A stretch of DNA of 48,274 nt from Rhizophagus prolifer. Its lineage: Eukaryota > Glomeromycota > Glomeromycetes > Glomerales > Glomeraceae. The notes below the pieces were generated by a model. The model worked only from the letters and a program-made list of their open reading frames with translations. It was not told the DNA's origin and ran no database searches. Below are positions 24,374 to 34,783 of the stretch, one piece after another; the stretch's first letter is position 1, and each line of letters begins with the position of its first letter. The stretch is taken from positions 1-48,274 of the forward strand of contig NQWY01000313.1 in the NCBI GenBank assembly GCA_019425655.1, in the 5' to 3' direction. The position numbers and the translations under genes are program-made.

Positions 24374-25410
24374 TAAAAAAAATTCTATTAAGCATCATTT
24401 TGATGTTCGCAACAGTTTCAGCTATGGCAGAAGATAGCGGATCAAATAACAACACAAAAGACGCAAACATTAAATGTGCCGGAGAGTTTGCCAATCCTTT
24501 AACGGATATTTGTTGGAGTTGTATTTTCCCCTTAAGTATTGGTGGGCTTGAAGTTTGGAGTGGTGGACAGGAAGACAATAAAAATCCACCTGATGTTTTA
24601 TGTAGCTGTATTGATGACCTAATGTTTTTAGGCATCACCCTGGGCTATTGGGAACCGGCTCGAAGAGTTGATGTTACACGTACCCCTTATTGCTTTGTCA
24701 GCTTAGGCACTGAAATTGATGTGGGATCAGCAGCACCGGAAGGCGAAGTCAGACTTTATGATGACAATACTCGCAGTTCTTTCTATCAAGCACATTGGTA
24801 TTCAGACCCAATTTTATATTGGCTAGAAGTTATGTATGAGCACCCTTGTTTAGAAACAGGGAAATTAGATATTGCTTATATGACTGAATTAGATCCTTTG
24901 TGGAACGATGATGAACTATCAGCGATCTTAGCACCTGAATCTAACTTGGTTGCAAATCCGTTAGCTCAAGCAGCTTGTGCAGGGGATTGTGTACTTGCTT
25001 CGGCTAAGTTTGGATCTAATGCTTTGTTTTGGTGTGCAGGGTGTAATGGCAGTATCTATCCATTTACCGGAAATGTTGGTTATCACGTAAGCCATATTCA
25101 GGCTAGTTCATTAATTGCTCAACGTTTAGCAGCAAAAATGCATCGTCAGTTTTTGACATGGGGAACTCACGGTTCACAAGGTTTATGTGGTGTATATCCG
25201 CTTCCAGTAATGGATAAAACTGCATACAAATATCAAATGTTATACCCGAAGCCACAGACAGAAAAAATCGGTGGCAAATGCTGTCAGCCGTTTGGCCGTA
25301 CAACAGTTAAATGGGGTGCAGGGCGTACTTGGCCAGTTAAGGGTGAACACTTCTCTTATGAGTTGTTCAGAAAGAAAAATTGCTGTGTCGGTATCATCAC
25401 ATATAAATAG
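24370..25410 (+). CDS. traU: TraU-like periplasmic protein
   Basis: 346 residues, F TraU is 330. Signal peptide (about 20 residues), then a Cys-rich body with the characteristic NPLTDICWSCIFPLSIGG block near residues 41-58 and many paired cysteines (CSC, CAGC, CC). Such a protein needs disulphide isomerases, and the operon encodes one. TraU is required for DNA transfer more than for pilus formation. Overlaps traW by 4 bases. Confidence 0.92.
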   Translation: MIKKILLSIILMFATVSAMAEDSGSNNNTKDANIKCAGEFANPLTDICWSCIFPLSIGGLEVWSGGQEDNKNPPDVLCSCIDDLMFLGITLGYWEPARRVDVTRTPYCFVSLGTEIDVGSAAPEGEVRLYDDNTRSSFYQAHWYSDPILYWLEVMYEHPCLETGKLDIAYMTELDPLWNDDELSAILAPESNLVANPLAQAACAGDCVLASAKFGSNALFWCAGCNGSIYPFTGNVGYHVSHIQASSLIAQRLAAKMHRQFLTWGTHGSQGLCGVYPLPVMDKTAYKYQMLYPKPQTEKIGGKCCQPFGRTTVKWGAGRTWPVKGEHFSYELFRKKNCCVGIITYK

Positions 25411-25419
25411 GTGCTTGAA

Positions 25420-26151
25420 ATGAAAAAATTATCTCTAGTCGTATCATTGGTTATTGGTGGTTTAGTAGGACAAAACGCCTATTCAAATTATTACGCTGAT
25501 GATGCTGCAATTAAAAAGAACATGCTGAATGAAAATGTATTCAGTGAAAATAATGCAGATTGGCAAAAGGCTCAAGAAAAAGCAGCCGAACAGCGTAAGG
25601 CGTTTGACAAAGTTCAAATGCCTGAAAGAAACAGTTTTCCAAATGTTCAGGTTGGCCAGTTTAGCAATATTGATGTACAGAAAATCGCTGAGCGTTATAA
25701 AAAGAAAGTTAATGATGAAAAGAAAACCATTAGTGGTGTGATTGGATTCGCAAGCTTTTCTATGCCGGATAGTTCATTAAAGAAGTTAATAGCAGACACG
25801 CTTAAGGTAAACGGAACAGTTGTCTTCATTGGGTTTAAAAACAATGATTTTAAAGAGACAGCTAAAGAGATCCGAAGACTCGATATTCGTAAAGGCAATA
25901 TTCAGATTAATCCAAATGCATTTAAACAATACAAGGTAGACGTTGTGCCAAGCATTGTTATGGTTAAAGCAAATGCAGAAGAGAATATGGATGAAGAAGG
26001 CTGTGTAATGCCAGAAAACTATTCAAAGGTTACAGGCGATATTTCAGTTGAATATGCTTTAGAAATAATGGCTAAAGGGGAAAAGGGCGAACTACAAACA
26101 TTAGCAAATGATTATTTGAAACAAGTAAAAAGAGGGGGTGGAAATGAATAA
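25420..26151 (+). CDS. trbC: TrbC-like pilus assembly protein
   Basis: 243 residues from ATG 25420; the frame opens at a GTG at 25411 but the ATG gives a clean signal peptide (about 22 residues, ending NAYS). The C-terminal half has the F-type TrbC pattern FASFSMPDSSLKKL followed by a thioredoxin-like segment with VDVVPSIVMV. It cooperates with TraW in the periplasm. Overlaps traN by 14 bases. Confidence 0.85.
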   Translation: MKKLSLVVSLVIGGLVGQNAYSNYYADDAAIKKNMLNENVFSENNADWQKAQEKAAEQRKAFDKVQMPERNSFPNVQVGQFSNIDVQKIAERYKKKVNDEKKTISGVIGFASFSMPDSSLKKLIADTLKVNGTVVFIGFKNNDFKETAKEIRRLDIRKGNIQINPNAFKQYKVDVVPSIVMVKANAEENMDEEGCVMPENYSKVTGDISVEYALEIMAKGEKGELQTLANDYLKQVKRGGGNE

Positions 26152-28797
26152 GTTTCTCCTTCTGATCATGACGATTTTGCTAAATATCAATGTTTATGCA
26201 AATACATCACAAGGTCAACAACTTGGCATAGAAGCAGGGAACCAAGGTTTAGGAAGTGCAAACAATGCTGTGAATCAAAATAATGGTTCACAGTGGTTGC
26301 CTGGCTATTCTGAAACAGCAAAAGAAGAAGGCTATTATCAGGACGGCATGGGGAATGTAAACCAAAGTGGCTATGACAAATATACTCGTTGCTCAAATCC
26401 AAATAGCGTTTTAACGGCAGATGAAAAAATCGAATGTGAAGCTATCACATTCGTAAATAAAAACCCACGGAACCGTAAGCTGTATGAAGTTGATCCAAAA
26501 ACGGATGCTGTGATTAAAAGCAGTAATGAAATCAAAACCAATACTTTTGAGTCATTCAATAACAATCAAACATGTTTCCAAAAAACTGTAAAAATCAATC
26601 CGGTTTATGAAGAGCAAGTTTGCACCCAAGGATTGGCGCTTAATGAGCAGCAATGCTTAGAAACAATCGTAAATGATGTTTGTCCTACTGCTATTGATGG
26701 GAATACATGTAACGGTGTTACAGGCGTTGATAGAGGTGCATTAACGGCAAGTGGTGATCATAATTCTTATATTCGATACGAAGGAAATAGACTTAAATTA
26801 GGGTTAGGTTACAGATGGAATACCCCGATTGGTAGTGCTACATCCACGTTCAGAATAACGATTAGAAATCGTTCAAAATTGAACAATATTAAACTAATTA
26901 ATAGTACCTACGATGATGCATATTTATTGAAAATTAACGGTGTACAAGCGCTTGCTGTAAATATTGGCGGTGCAAATGATGGTACTACTGGTTATTCATC
27001 AAACCAAGAATTAGGCCAATATTTTGTTGAGGGTGTAAATACGATTGAATTGACTGTTTATAACAACGTTAAAAATTCACCGTATTACGCAGATCTTAAT
27101 ATTGATATTCCTATGTATTGTGAGTGTACAAAAAAGAAAACCAATACATGCAGTGAAGATATTCTTGATAGCAAAATGTGCGGTGTTAAAGATACAGTTT
27201 GTTTAGAGCGTGATTGGAAAGGAAATTGCGTAAAAACTCAGCAAAACTATGTTTGTAAAAACACAATGTATGCTCATGTAAAAACCCATCGGGAACATTG
27301 CGTGATGTTTCTACTTGTGATCAAGGGATTGACTACGACACATTCAAAATTAGTAAAAGTGATGGAAATGCAAGTCTTAATAAATTACCTACGGCATTCA
27401 CGTTAAGTGCAAGCGGTAATGATGGAAAAAGGGGTTCAAGCAAAAGAAACTTTATTGTTGATTTTGATATTAAAGATGTCAACTCAACAAATATGGTGCT
27501 TAAGCAAGTGCATTACGACAATAGAGGAATTATTTATGTAAATGAAAAGGAAATCTTTAATAGATCAACAGGTAATAATAGAACTGATAACGTAAGTATA
27601 GATTTAAAACCCTACTTGAAAGTTGGTTCTAATAATATCCGGATGTATATAGACAACTGGGCAGGGCCGTGGTCGGGAGCAATTCATGTAGAAACTAATT
27701 ATCAGTGTTCATGTACTCAACAAAAAATTGATACATGTAGTACAAATGATTCTTGCAAATTGGTATCTGAAACTTGCTCAGATGAATCAACAAAAATCAT
27801 TAATGGTGTGATGGTTAAAGGTTGTTGGAATACAACTAAGAAATATAGCTGTCAAACAAATGGATCTACAGTTTCAGATTGTCGCCCTTTACTAGAAAAA
27901 GGATGTACACAAATCGGAAGTGAATGTACAAGCAAAGATGCTAACGGCACATGTGTTTCATATAGTCAGAAATATCAATGTGAGAAAACACCGGCTAGAG
28001 AAGAAGAGCAAACTATTTGTGTTGATGTTGACTGTGTAGATGGTAAGTGTTTGGAAACGGCAGCAGATGAAAAAGATGCTGATTTTGCAGAAGCAATCAC
28101 GATGATGGAAGCAGCACGTGAAGCAGGTGTCTATATGGAAAAAGACTATCAAAATACATTGCGTTTATTCACTGGTGAAGAAAACAAATGCACAGTTAAA
28201 GTTCTTGCCGGCAGTAACATTATGAGTTGCTGTAAACAAATTAAAATTGATGCAAGTTCAGCAACGAACAATAACAGTGGTAATTCTGCAACAGGGGCAT
28301 TTAATAATAATCCTGATTCACCGCCACAACAAACACAAGGTTCTAAGTATCAATACGATGATATGTATAACGATGATAAAACCATGAAGCAATTACAGTC
28401 ACAGCTTACTTTTGGTTGGCTTGAGTGTAGTGAAGGTGAGCGTGAACTAGGTATTAAACGTGGTAGTAGTTTATGTACACATTCAAGAACTTGGTGCTCT
28501 AAAAAAGATCCAGTGTTTGGATCATGTTTAGAAGAAACGAGAGCTTATTGCTGCTTTAAATCTATTCTTGCAAAGCTAATCAATCGTCAAGGCCGAGCAC
28601 AGCTAGGATTGTCTTTAGAGACTTGTGAAGGCATTAAAATTGATGAGCTACAACGCTTAGACTTTTCAAAAATGGACTTAACAGAGTTCAAAAATTCAAT
28701 CACACCAACAAACATGAATTTAGATCAACGTGTAAAAGAGTTGCGTGACCAAGTGACTAAAAAAGCAGTAGGGGGTTATTACAATGATGCAGAATAA
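26138..28797 (+). pseudogene. traN: TraN mating-pair stabilisation protein, split by a frameshift
   Basis: Signal peptide, then a long Cys-rich outer membrane protein that contacts the recipient. The first frame runs 26138-27406 and the second continues the same protein from about 27283 to 28797. Repeated modules (CECTKKKTNTCS in the first frame, CSCTQQKIDTCS in the second) show both belong together, about 886 residues in all. The shift is -1, at an A run (27280-27284), consistent with loss of one A. It could be a true mutation, a sequencing error, or slippage during translation. Neighbouring genes are intact and coupled. Confidence 0.8.
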
Positions 28798-29617
28798 GTT
28801 TAAATTTTTACTACTGCTTGTTTTCGCTTTGGTTGGTTTTGAAGTAAATGCAGAGCCTAAATCAGTTTTTGATTACGACTCAATTTGGAAATGTGATCAG
28901 ACGAAGCGCAATTGGTATTGTGATGATGAGCCGGAGCCAGTAAAAGTGACCCCGGCACAACGACCAAAACAAGAGCAAGTTGCGTCACCGCAACCATCAC
29001 CGGTATTAAGAGACTTGTCAAAGCTTAAGACAGCAGAAGAGCTAAGACAAGAACTTAAGATCCGTGAAGATCTTGCCGTTATGAACCCAACAGAGCAAAA
29101 CATTAAGAACTATCTTGATGCATGGCACATGACAATGGACAAAGGTACTGTCTTTGCAGATCAATGGCGTAGGGTTGTTTGGACTAATCCTCAATACGAT
29201 TACTCCCTAAAAAATCCAGTTAATAACACGGCCGTAAAAGTAAACAACCAAGCTAAAGAACAAGACAGAACAAACTATATGAAAAATATAGCACGTGAAC
29301 ATGGTTTGATCTTTTTCTTTAGAAGTGATTGCCCTTATTGCCACCAATATGCACCAACTTTAAAACTGCTTTCTGAAATGTATGGAATTGAAGTTTTAGG
29401 CGTTTCAATTGATGGGGGCGGTTTACCTGAATTCCCGAATCCAAGAGACGGACGTGCAGTAGCTCAGCAATGGGGAATTGAAAAAGTTCCAGCAACTTTT
29501 ATTGCATCTAAAAAAACAGGTGAAAAGGCAACAATTGGTTTTGGTGTTATGAGTCTTCAAGAGGTTGTAGACCGTATTTGGACATTAACCAATACAGAAC
29601 CAGGACAAGAATTTTAA
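28784..29617 (+). CDS. traF: TraF-like thioredoxin-fold protein (F type)
   Basis: 277 residues, signal peptide ending near VNA-EPK (about 24), a variable Pro-rich stretch, then a thioredoxin domain with SDCPYCHQ (Cys 183 and 186) and KVPATF cis-Pro loop. Unlike F TraF, which lacks this motif, many plasmid relatives keep CxxC and may act as oxidoreductases. Part of the pilus assembly set with TraH. Overlaps the end of traN by 14 bases; palindrome site 6 (28979) lies in the Pro-rich part. Confidence 0.88.
   Translation: MMQNKFKFLLLLVFALVGFEVNAEPKSVFDYDSIWKCDQTKRNWYCDDEPEPVKVTPAQRPKQEQVASPQPSPVLRDLSKLKTAEELRQELKIREDLAVMNPTEQNIKNYLDAWHMTMDKGTVFADQWRRVVWTNPQYDYSLKNPVNNTAVKVNNQAKEQDRTNYMKNIAREHGLIFFFRSDCPYCHQYAPTLKLLSEMYGIEVLGVSIDGGGLPEFPNPRDGRAVAQQWGIEKVPATFIASKKTGEKATIGFGVMSLQEVVDRIWTLTNTEPGQEF
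28979..28994. repeat. Distributed palindrome, site 6 (inside traF)
   Basis: GTTGCGTCACCGCAAC, encoding VASPQ in the variable linker of TraF. Confidence 0.85.
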
Positions 29618-29627
29618 GGGCTAAAAC

Positions 29628-31046
29628 ATGAACAAGATTAAAGCATTAGTATTAGGATTGGCGTTAGGTAGTGCATCATTAAGCGTAAATAGTTCGCAGT
29701 CAATGAGTGATGTATTTGATCAAATAAATGCCTATGGAAATGTGGCCGGTGGTGCAGCAATCCAAGGGCAAACAATGAACTACTATACAGGTGGTTCAGC
29801 ATTTGTGCGGATTCCAAAAAACACATATAACCTTGCGAGTTTAACGCCACCTTCTGTAAGTGCCGGATGTGGCGGTATTGATCTATATACAGGTGGTTTT
29901 AGCTTTATTAATAAAGAACAGTTTATTGCTATGGCTAAAAACATCGGAAGCCAGGCATTAGGCTATGGTTTTAAATTAGCGATTCAAAACTTATGCCCTA
30001 CTTGCGATAACGTTATGCAAGCTTTGCAGTCAACGACACAAGCTATCAATAGAATGAATATTGATAGCTGTGAAGCAGCCAAAGGTATTGTAAATGCGAC
30101 TACAGCACAGCTCGATTTAAAAGGCCGGGAACAGTCAGCGATTAATTTTGGTACGTTTAAAAATATTTTCTCAGATGCAACAGATGCATGGGGAGGAATT
30201 AAAGGTAATGCGTCTAAGACAGATCAAGTAAACCAAAATTTACAGAATGCAGATCCAAATATTAAAGATCATACGCCAAGCAACGGGAACCTAACCTGGA
30301 AGGCATTAAGCAGAGCCGGTTTAACAACGACAGAGAAACAAATGATCATGGGTATGATCGGAACTGTTTCTATAACAAAAGATGCCAATAACAATAACAT
30401 CGTGAAGCCGTATGCAAGACGTGTGAACAATATTACAGACTTCATTGGTAAGCCTGGTGAAACTAGCGTTAAGTTGCCAGTATGGGCATGTGGTAATGGT
30501 ACAGGTGTTGATGAATGTACGGAACTAACGGCAGCCGAACAAAACAGCACGTCATTCTATTGGATGGTTAAGCTTAAGCTCGATGGTTTAATCAATGCTA
30601 TTGCTAATCGTCAAAATATTACAAATTCACAGGAACTAATTGATTTTGTGAATGTGACTGATATTCCAGTTTATAAATTAGTCGCAGTAAACACACGTTA
30701 TGGCAATGGTGATGCAGCACGTTTTGCTTTGAATAATTACTATGAATTATTGGCTGCAAAATATGCTCAAGCCTATGTTGAAATGGTTGCACGTGATGTA
30801 AACGCAGCTTTAGATAATTATTTGGCCGGAACTCAAAGTGAATTGTATTCACAAGAATTGAAACGCTTAAAAGAAGAAATCATTCAACTTAGAGCAGAAA
30901 TAAACACATCTATTGCAACGACTTATCAACGTACAAACGTTGCATATAACATTGCAATGGAAGTGAACCAAATGGAAAGAACTTTGCACTCTAATATGTC
31001 TCAGTCTCTTCGCCAATCCGTTAATTTCGCCAATTCCTTACAGTAA
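29628..31046 (+). CDS. traH: TraH-like pilus assembly protein
   Basis: 472 residues, F TraH is 458. Signal peptide, then the TraH start (MSDVFDQINAYGNV), a segment SAGCGGIDLYTGGFSFI with the family Cys, and a C-terminal coiled coil (about 405-460). Outer membrane-associated partner of TraF. Ends 14 bases before traG with a GGAAGGAGG binding site between. Confidence 0.92.
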   Translation: MNKIKALVLGLALGSASLSVNSSQSMSDVFDQINAYGNVAGGAAIQGQTMNYYTGGSAFVRIPKNTYNLASLTPPSVSAGCGGIDLYTGGFSFINKEQFIAMAKNIGSQALGYGFKLAIQNLCPTCDNVMQALQSTTQAINRMNIDSCEAAKGIVNATTAQLDLKGREQSAINFGTFKNIFSDATDAWGGIKGNASKTDQVNQNLQNADPNIKDHTPSNGNLTWKALSRAGLTTTEKQMIMGMIGTVSITKDANNNNIVKPYARRVNNITDFIGKPGETSVKLPVWACGNGTGVDECTELTAAEQNSTSFYWMVKLKLDGLINAIANRQNITNSQELIDFVNVTDIPVYKLVAVNTRYGNGDAARFALNNYYELLAAKYAQAYVEMVARDVNAALDNYLAGTQSELYSQELKRLKEEIIQLRAEINTSIATTYQRTNVAYNIAMEVNQMERTLHSNMSQSLRQSVNFANSLQ

Positions 31047-31060
31047 GGAAGGAGGGAAAT

Positions 31061-34030
31061 ATGAACTTTGAGATTAATACTTATTGGAATGTGGAAGTTA
31101 CATACCAAATCTTAAACGGTGTGTCTTCAATCATGCAAAGCGGTAACTTTGTTGGATTGATGAAACTAGCTTTTTTAATCATGTGTCTCATATCTTTAAT
31201 CACATTTATGTGGAACAAAGACATGGGGTTTTTCCGTTGGTTCTTCCAGGCATTGTTATTCACTATGTTGATTAACATGCCAATTGGCAAAGTGGTTTTA
31301 ACGGATAACCTGGCACAACAACCGCCAAAAATTGTACAAAATGTTCCCTGGCTATTGGCAGCCGGGAGTGCATTTATTAACAATGCTTCGGGATGGTTGG
31401 TTAAGTCTTATGAAACGGTTTTCAATATACCTGATGCATTAAGCTTAACTGGAACAGGTGACATGGGTTATGGCCAAGCACTGATTAAACATGCAAACAA
31501 GGTCACTATTACAGATCCAGTATTGCGTAGTGATGTTATGCAGTTCTTTAAAGAATGTACGATATATGACATACAAGATGGTTATGTTTCTGCAAGTGAT
31601 TTATCAAACAGAGCAGATAGTTGGAACTATGTTTTATCCAATACGAATCCGGCTCGTTTTGTGACGTTTGGAAGTCTAGGTGCAAACCGAGTAACAAGAA
31701 CGTGTACCGATGCTGCAAATGACCTTAGAACAAGAGTACAGAACGGTTTAGAAGCATCAATGCGCTATTACGGTAAATCATTCTTCAACCGGTTCCCGGA
31801 TGATATTGCTTACTCGATGTATTTAAACTCTTTGGGAACTTCATATAGTTGGCTTTTAAATAGCAATCAAAGTGCTAGTGATGCAGTTAAACAGTCAATG
31901 TTTAACAACGTGTGGCGTGAAGCCGGCACAGAGTTACCGGCTTTGATGAATGATCCAAGCCGAGTAGCAGAAATCACGGCTAACGCAGGGGCAGCACTTG
32001 GCGCTAAACAAGTTCAAGGAAATATGTCTGTAGTCACAAAATTGGCTTATGAGGTAATTCCACAGATTAGAAACTGGCTTGAAGCAATCATGTATAGCAT
32101 CTTTCCAATTGTGCTAATCATTCTTATCTTAAGCAAAGCAGATAACATGCTAGGTGTGTTAGGAACATATTTTTCATCTTTAGTTGCATTAGGGATTATT
32201 CCTATTTTCTTTGCAGTTATTAATCATATTTCATTGATCTATTTGAAAATGAAAACAGATGCATTGGAGCTTGCAGCCGGTGTTCCATTTGGAATGATGG
32301 GTGTGCTCGATGGTACGTTGATTGATGAACAAACTATGGTCGGCTATATGGTTATTTTGTCCATATTTTTAGCCGGGTGGTTAGCATTTAAAATGCAGGG
32401 TTCAATCACTGGTGTTGGCCAAAGAATGCTTATGTCATGGAGTGCAGCAGGGAGTGCCGGATCGAGTCTATCTACTGGTAATGCAAACATTGGTGAGCAA
32501 ACAATAGATAATATTTCTGCAAACAATACCAATATGCACAAGATGGATACATCGGAACTTTACAACAATAATGGGCGTTCTTATGTTGGTTCCGATGCAA
32601 CAAGAACACAATATAATAATGGTGATGTTGCAACACAGTACCATAACAACGAGCTACATTATGGGGCATCGGTCAATAGTGGTATTTCAAGAAACGTAGG
32701 ATCAGAAAGAAGTTCAGATACAACATTATCAAAAGGCCAAAATTTTGATACCAATTCGACCCTAGGATCAACGTATAGTTATGATGAAACCAAAGGGCAA
32801 GGACGTACCAATTTACAAAGTATTGGTGTTAATAGAGCAGAAGGCGTAAGTGGTAGTGATAACCGTGGATTTGATAACAATCTTGGTTATGGCGTAAATG
32901 CATCTAATAATAACTCTTACAATGAAGACAGACGTTTTGATCAAAGTTTGAATGGTGGTATGAGTGGAAGTTTAGGGCTTTCAGTACCAGGCGGTGGAAG
33001 TAGTGGTGGTGGTTCTATTAATCCAAATACTGGTCAGCCTGGCGCAAGCTCACAGGGTATTCCTGGCGCTCCTGGTTCTACAGGTGGTGCTCCAAATGGC
33101 AAAGGTGGTGTTCCAGGTGGACAAGGCAATAATGCTGTTCCTGGCTCAAATGCAGCCCCAGGAAAAGGTGGGCGTGGTGGACTTCCGGCTTATGGGAACT
33201 TAGGTGCTCAAGGAGGAATAGATTTCCGTTATTCAGAGGGCGCACAAGTTGGGAATGGTGCTGAGGTAAGATTACAAGGTGATCAACAACAGGGCATTAA
33301 TCAACATATTTCACATGACCGTAATGGCAGTTTGACAGATACAAATGAATCTCAAAGACAGTCTAACCAACAATGGGGCATCCAAGAAAACGCATCTGTA
33401 TTTAATAACAATCAAGTTATTACTGGAGAGAGTGCAAGCATAAATCAACAACAAGGAACAAGAGAAACAGCCGGACTAAATTATTCTCGTTCACTTAACT
33501 TTGACACAGACTATGGCCGAAGTGTTACACATGCAAGTGATGTTGCTAGAGAAAACAATATGTCCCCTGGCCAGTTCTCATTATTAAGTCCAAAAGAGCA
33601 ACAAGCGTTGTCTCAAGAGTATTTAATAAAGCAAGAAGCTAACTCGTTGAAAATGCCAACTCAATTCCTGAATGGAGATGGTATTAAAAACAATAAAGAA
33701 TTATTTGTTAGTTTTGATCAATATAAAAACGAAATTGCGGATCGTTACGGCTTTGATCAAAAGGCTCAAGCTAACTTAGATAAAGTTGGTGTTAGTCAAA
33801 ATGATGTTGCAGCACTAAATCCAAATCTAAGCACACCATCAATTGTTAAAGATGCACAAGGCACTGTAGCGGATCGTGCTCAAGAGTTGGGGGCGAAAGA
33901 AAAAGATTTACGTGAAGGAGCTAAAAAGAAAACCGACTATGAACAAGACCTTGAGCCAAACAGTAAAATCACACGGATATTACAAGATAAGCTTGGAACG
34001 TTTGGAGGTGGTGATACACCAAAAAAGTAA
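31061..34030 (+). CDS. traG: TraG-like inner membrane protein (zero-frame product)
   Basis: 989 residues. The N-terminal TraG_N domain has membrane helices at about 22-50, 62-75, 344-358, 372-392 and 425-444, for mating pair stabilisation and pilus assembly. A Gly/Pro/Asn-rich linker lies around 640-720, then a long periplasmic or cytoplasmic region in the position of F TraG's C-terminal part. The zero frame stops at TAA 34028, directly after A-AAA-AAG. The -1 frame continues without a stop into the transglycosylase domain to 34623, so a longer fusion of about 1187 residues may be the other product. Confidence 0.9.
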   Translation: MNFEINTYWNVEVTYQILNGVSSIMQSGNFVGLMKLAFLIMCLISLITFMWNKDMGFFRWFFQALLFTMLINMPIGKVVLTDNLAQQPPKIVQNVPWLLAAGSAFINNASGWLVKSYETVFNIPDALSLTGTGDMGYGQALIKHANKVTITDPVLRSDVMQFFKECTIYDIQDGYVSASDLSNRADSWNYVLSNTNPARFVTFGSLGANRVTRTCTDAANDLRTRVQNGLEASMRYYGKSFFNRFPDDIAYSMYLNSLGTSYSWLLNSNQSASDAVKQSMFNNVWREAGTELPALMNDPSRVAEITANAGAALGAKQVQGNMSVVTKLAYEVIPQIRNWLEAIMYSIFPIVLIILILSKADNMLGVLGTYFSSLVALGIIPIFFAVINHISLIYLKMKTDALELAAGVPFGMMGVLDGTLIDEQTMVGYMVILSIFLAGWLAFKMQGSITGVGQRMLMSWSAAGSAGSSLSTGNANIGEQTIDNISANNTNMHKMDTSELYNNNGRSYVGSDATRTQYNNGDVATQYHNNELHYGASVNSGISRNVGSERSSDTTLSKGQNFDTNSTLGSTYSYDETKGQGRTNLQSIGVNRAEGVSGSDNRGFDNNLGYGVNASNNNSYNEDRRFDQSLNGGMSGSLGLSVPGGGSSGGGSINPNTGQPGASSQGIPGAPGSTGGAPNGKGGVPGGQGNNAVPGSNAAPGKGGRGGLPAYGNLGAQGGIDFRYSEGAQVGNGAEVRLQGDQQQGINQHISHDRNGSLTDTNESQRQSNQQWGIQENASVFNNNQVITGESASINQQQGTRETAGLNYSRSLNFDTDYGRSVTHASDVARENNMSPGQFSLLSPKEQQALSQEYLIKQEANSLKMPTQFLNGDGIKNNKELFVSFDQYKNEIADRYGFDQKAQANLDKVGVSQNDVAALNPNLSTPSIVKDAQGTVADRAQELGAKEKDLREGAKKKTDYEQDLEPNSKITRILQDKLGTFGGGDTPKK

Positions 34031-34068
34031 AAGACCATGCCTTAAGGCCGAACTTTGATAGGCATGGT
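34021..34068 (+). promoter_or_regulatory. Putative programmed -1 frameshift signal in traG
   Basis: The heptamer A-AAA-AAG (34021-34027) is in the correct phase for -1 slippage, the same heptamer used by dnaX. The zero-frame stop TAA follows at once. Six bases after the heptamer, ACCATGCC (34034-34041) pairs perfectly with GGCATGGT (34061-34068). GGCC in the loop could pair with GGCC at 34069-34072 as a pseudoknot. Slippage would append the transglycosylase domain to TraG. Confidence 0.6.
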
Positions 34069-34095
34069 GGCCATGTAATTAAAGCAGCACAAGAA

Positions 34096-34623
34096 ATGGG
34101 GGTTAATCCAAATCTAGCCGTTTCTATGGCTGCTGTAGAAAGTTCATTTAACCCAAGTGCTATTTCATCATCGGGGGCAACTGGCTTAGGGCAGTTCACA
34201 CGTGGGGCATGGTTAGATCGGATTAAGGGAGCAAAGCATCCGGAGTTAAAAGCTTTGCAAAAACTTTCAGAAAAACAGCAATTGGCATATCGGGATAATC
34301 CACGATTAAATTCAATTGCTTTAGCTGAAAATATTATTGTTGCAGAAAGACGCATTCAGAATGCTTTTAAAGCAAATGGAATTGTTAGTCAGGTAACACC
34401 GGCTGATATTTATGCATTGCACAATATTGGGAATCCTGGAATGTCTGTAGCAGCAAGGAAGGGGCAAATGGCAAGAACGGCCGTAAGTGCATCTGCATTG
34501 AACCTAAACAAAGGCTTATATATTAAAGGGAACCAAACTACTGCAAAAGAGTACATGAACCAGGTAACGAAGAAGTTAAACCAAGGTATGTATGATATTC
34601 AGAACGGAAAAAGCCGGAAGTAA
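34096..34623 (+). CDS. Lytic transglycosylase domain, probably the C-terminal part of a TraG fusion
   Basis: 175 residues from ATG 34096, but the frame is open from 34015 and the domain's first helix (HGGHVIKAAQEM) lies before this ATG, so independent translation would give a truncated domain. The SLT fold is shown by SMAAVESSFNPSA with the catalytic Glu, GATGLGQF, and ALHNIGNPG. No signal peptide is present, as expected if delivered to the periplasm as part of TraG. No good ribosome binding site precedes the ATG. It ends 9 bases before the operon terminator. Confidence 0.8.
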   Translation: MGVNPNLAVSMAAVESSFNPSAISSSGATGLGQFTRGAWLDRIKGAKHPELKALQKLSEKQQLAYRDNPRLNSIALAENIIVAERRIQNAFKANGIVSQVTPADIYALHNIGNPGMSVAARKGQMARTAVSASALNLNKGLYIKGNQTTAKEYMNQVTKKLNQGMYDIQNGKSRK

Positions 34624-34632
34624 ATAGATATG

Positions 34633-34662
34633 AAAAAACCGCATTTCGATGCGGTTTTTTTT
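34633..34662 (+). terminator. tra operon terminator
   Basis: AACCGCAT-TTCG-ATGCGGTT followed by a long T run; closes the operon that begins at 14259. Confidence 0.9.
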
Positions 34663-34663
34663 G

Positions 34664-34694
34664 GCAATAAAAAACGGATCTAAAAAGATCCGTT
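34664..34694 (-). terminator. Minus-strand terminator
   Basis: AACGGATC and GATCCGTT (34673-34680, 34687-34694) form a stem; read on the minus strand it is followed by T residues, so it would end transcription from the gene at 34784. About 90 bases between this and 34784 show nothing else. Confidence 0.65.
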
Positions 34695-34783
34695 AGTGAC
34701 TTTATATAGAAACATACAAAGACGTCGTAATCAAAGTATCTTCTGTATTCATTGCAAGGTCAAGTGTCAGCAAGAAAATTAAA

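Noticed and set aside
26138-28797. Programmed frameshift in traN, parallel to traG
   Set aside because: No in-phase slippery heptamer of the classical type, no strong stem at the right distance, and no zero-frame stop nearby; an indel or read error is simpler.
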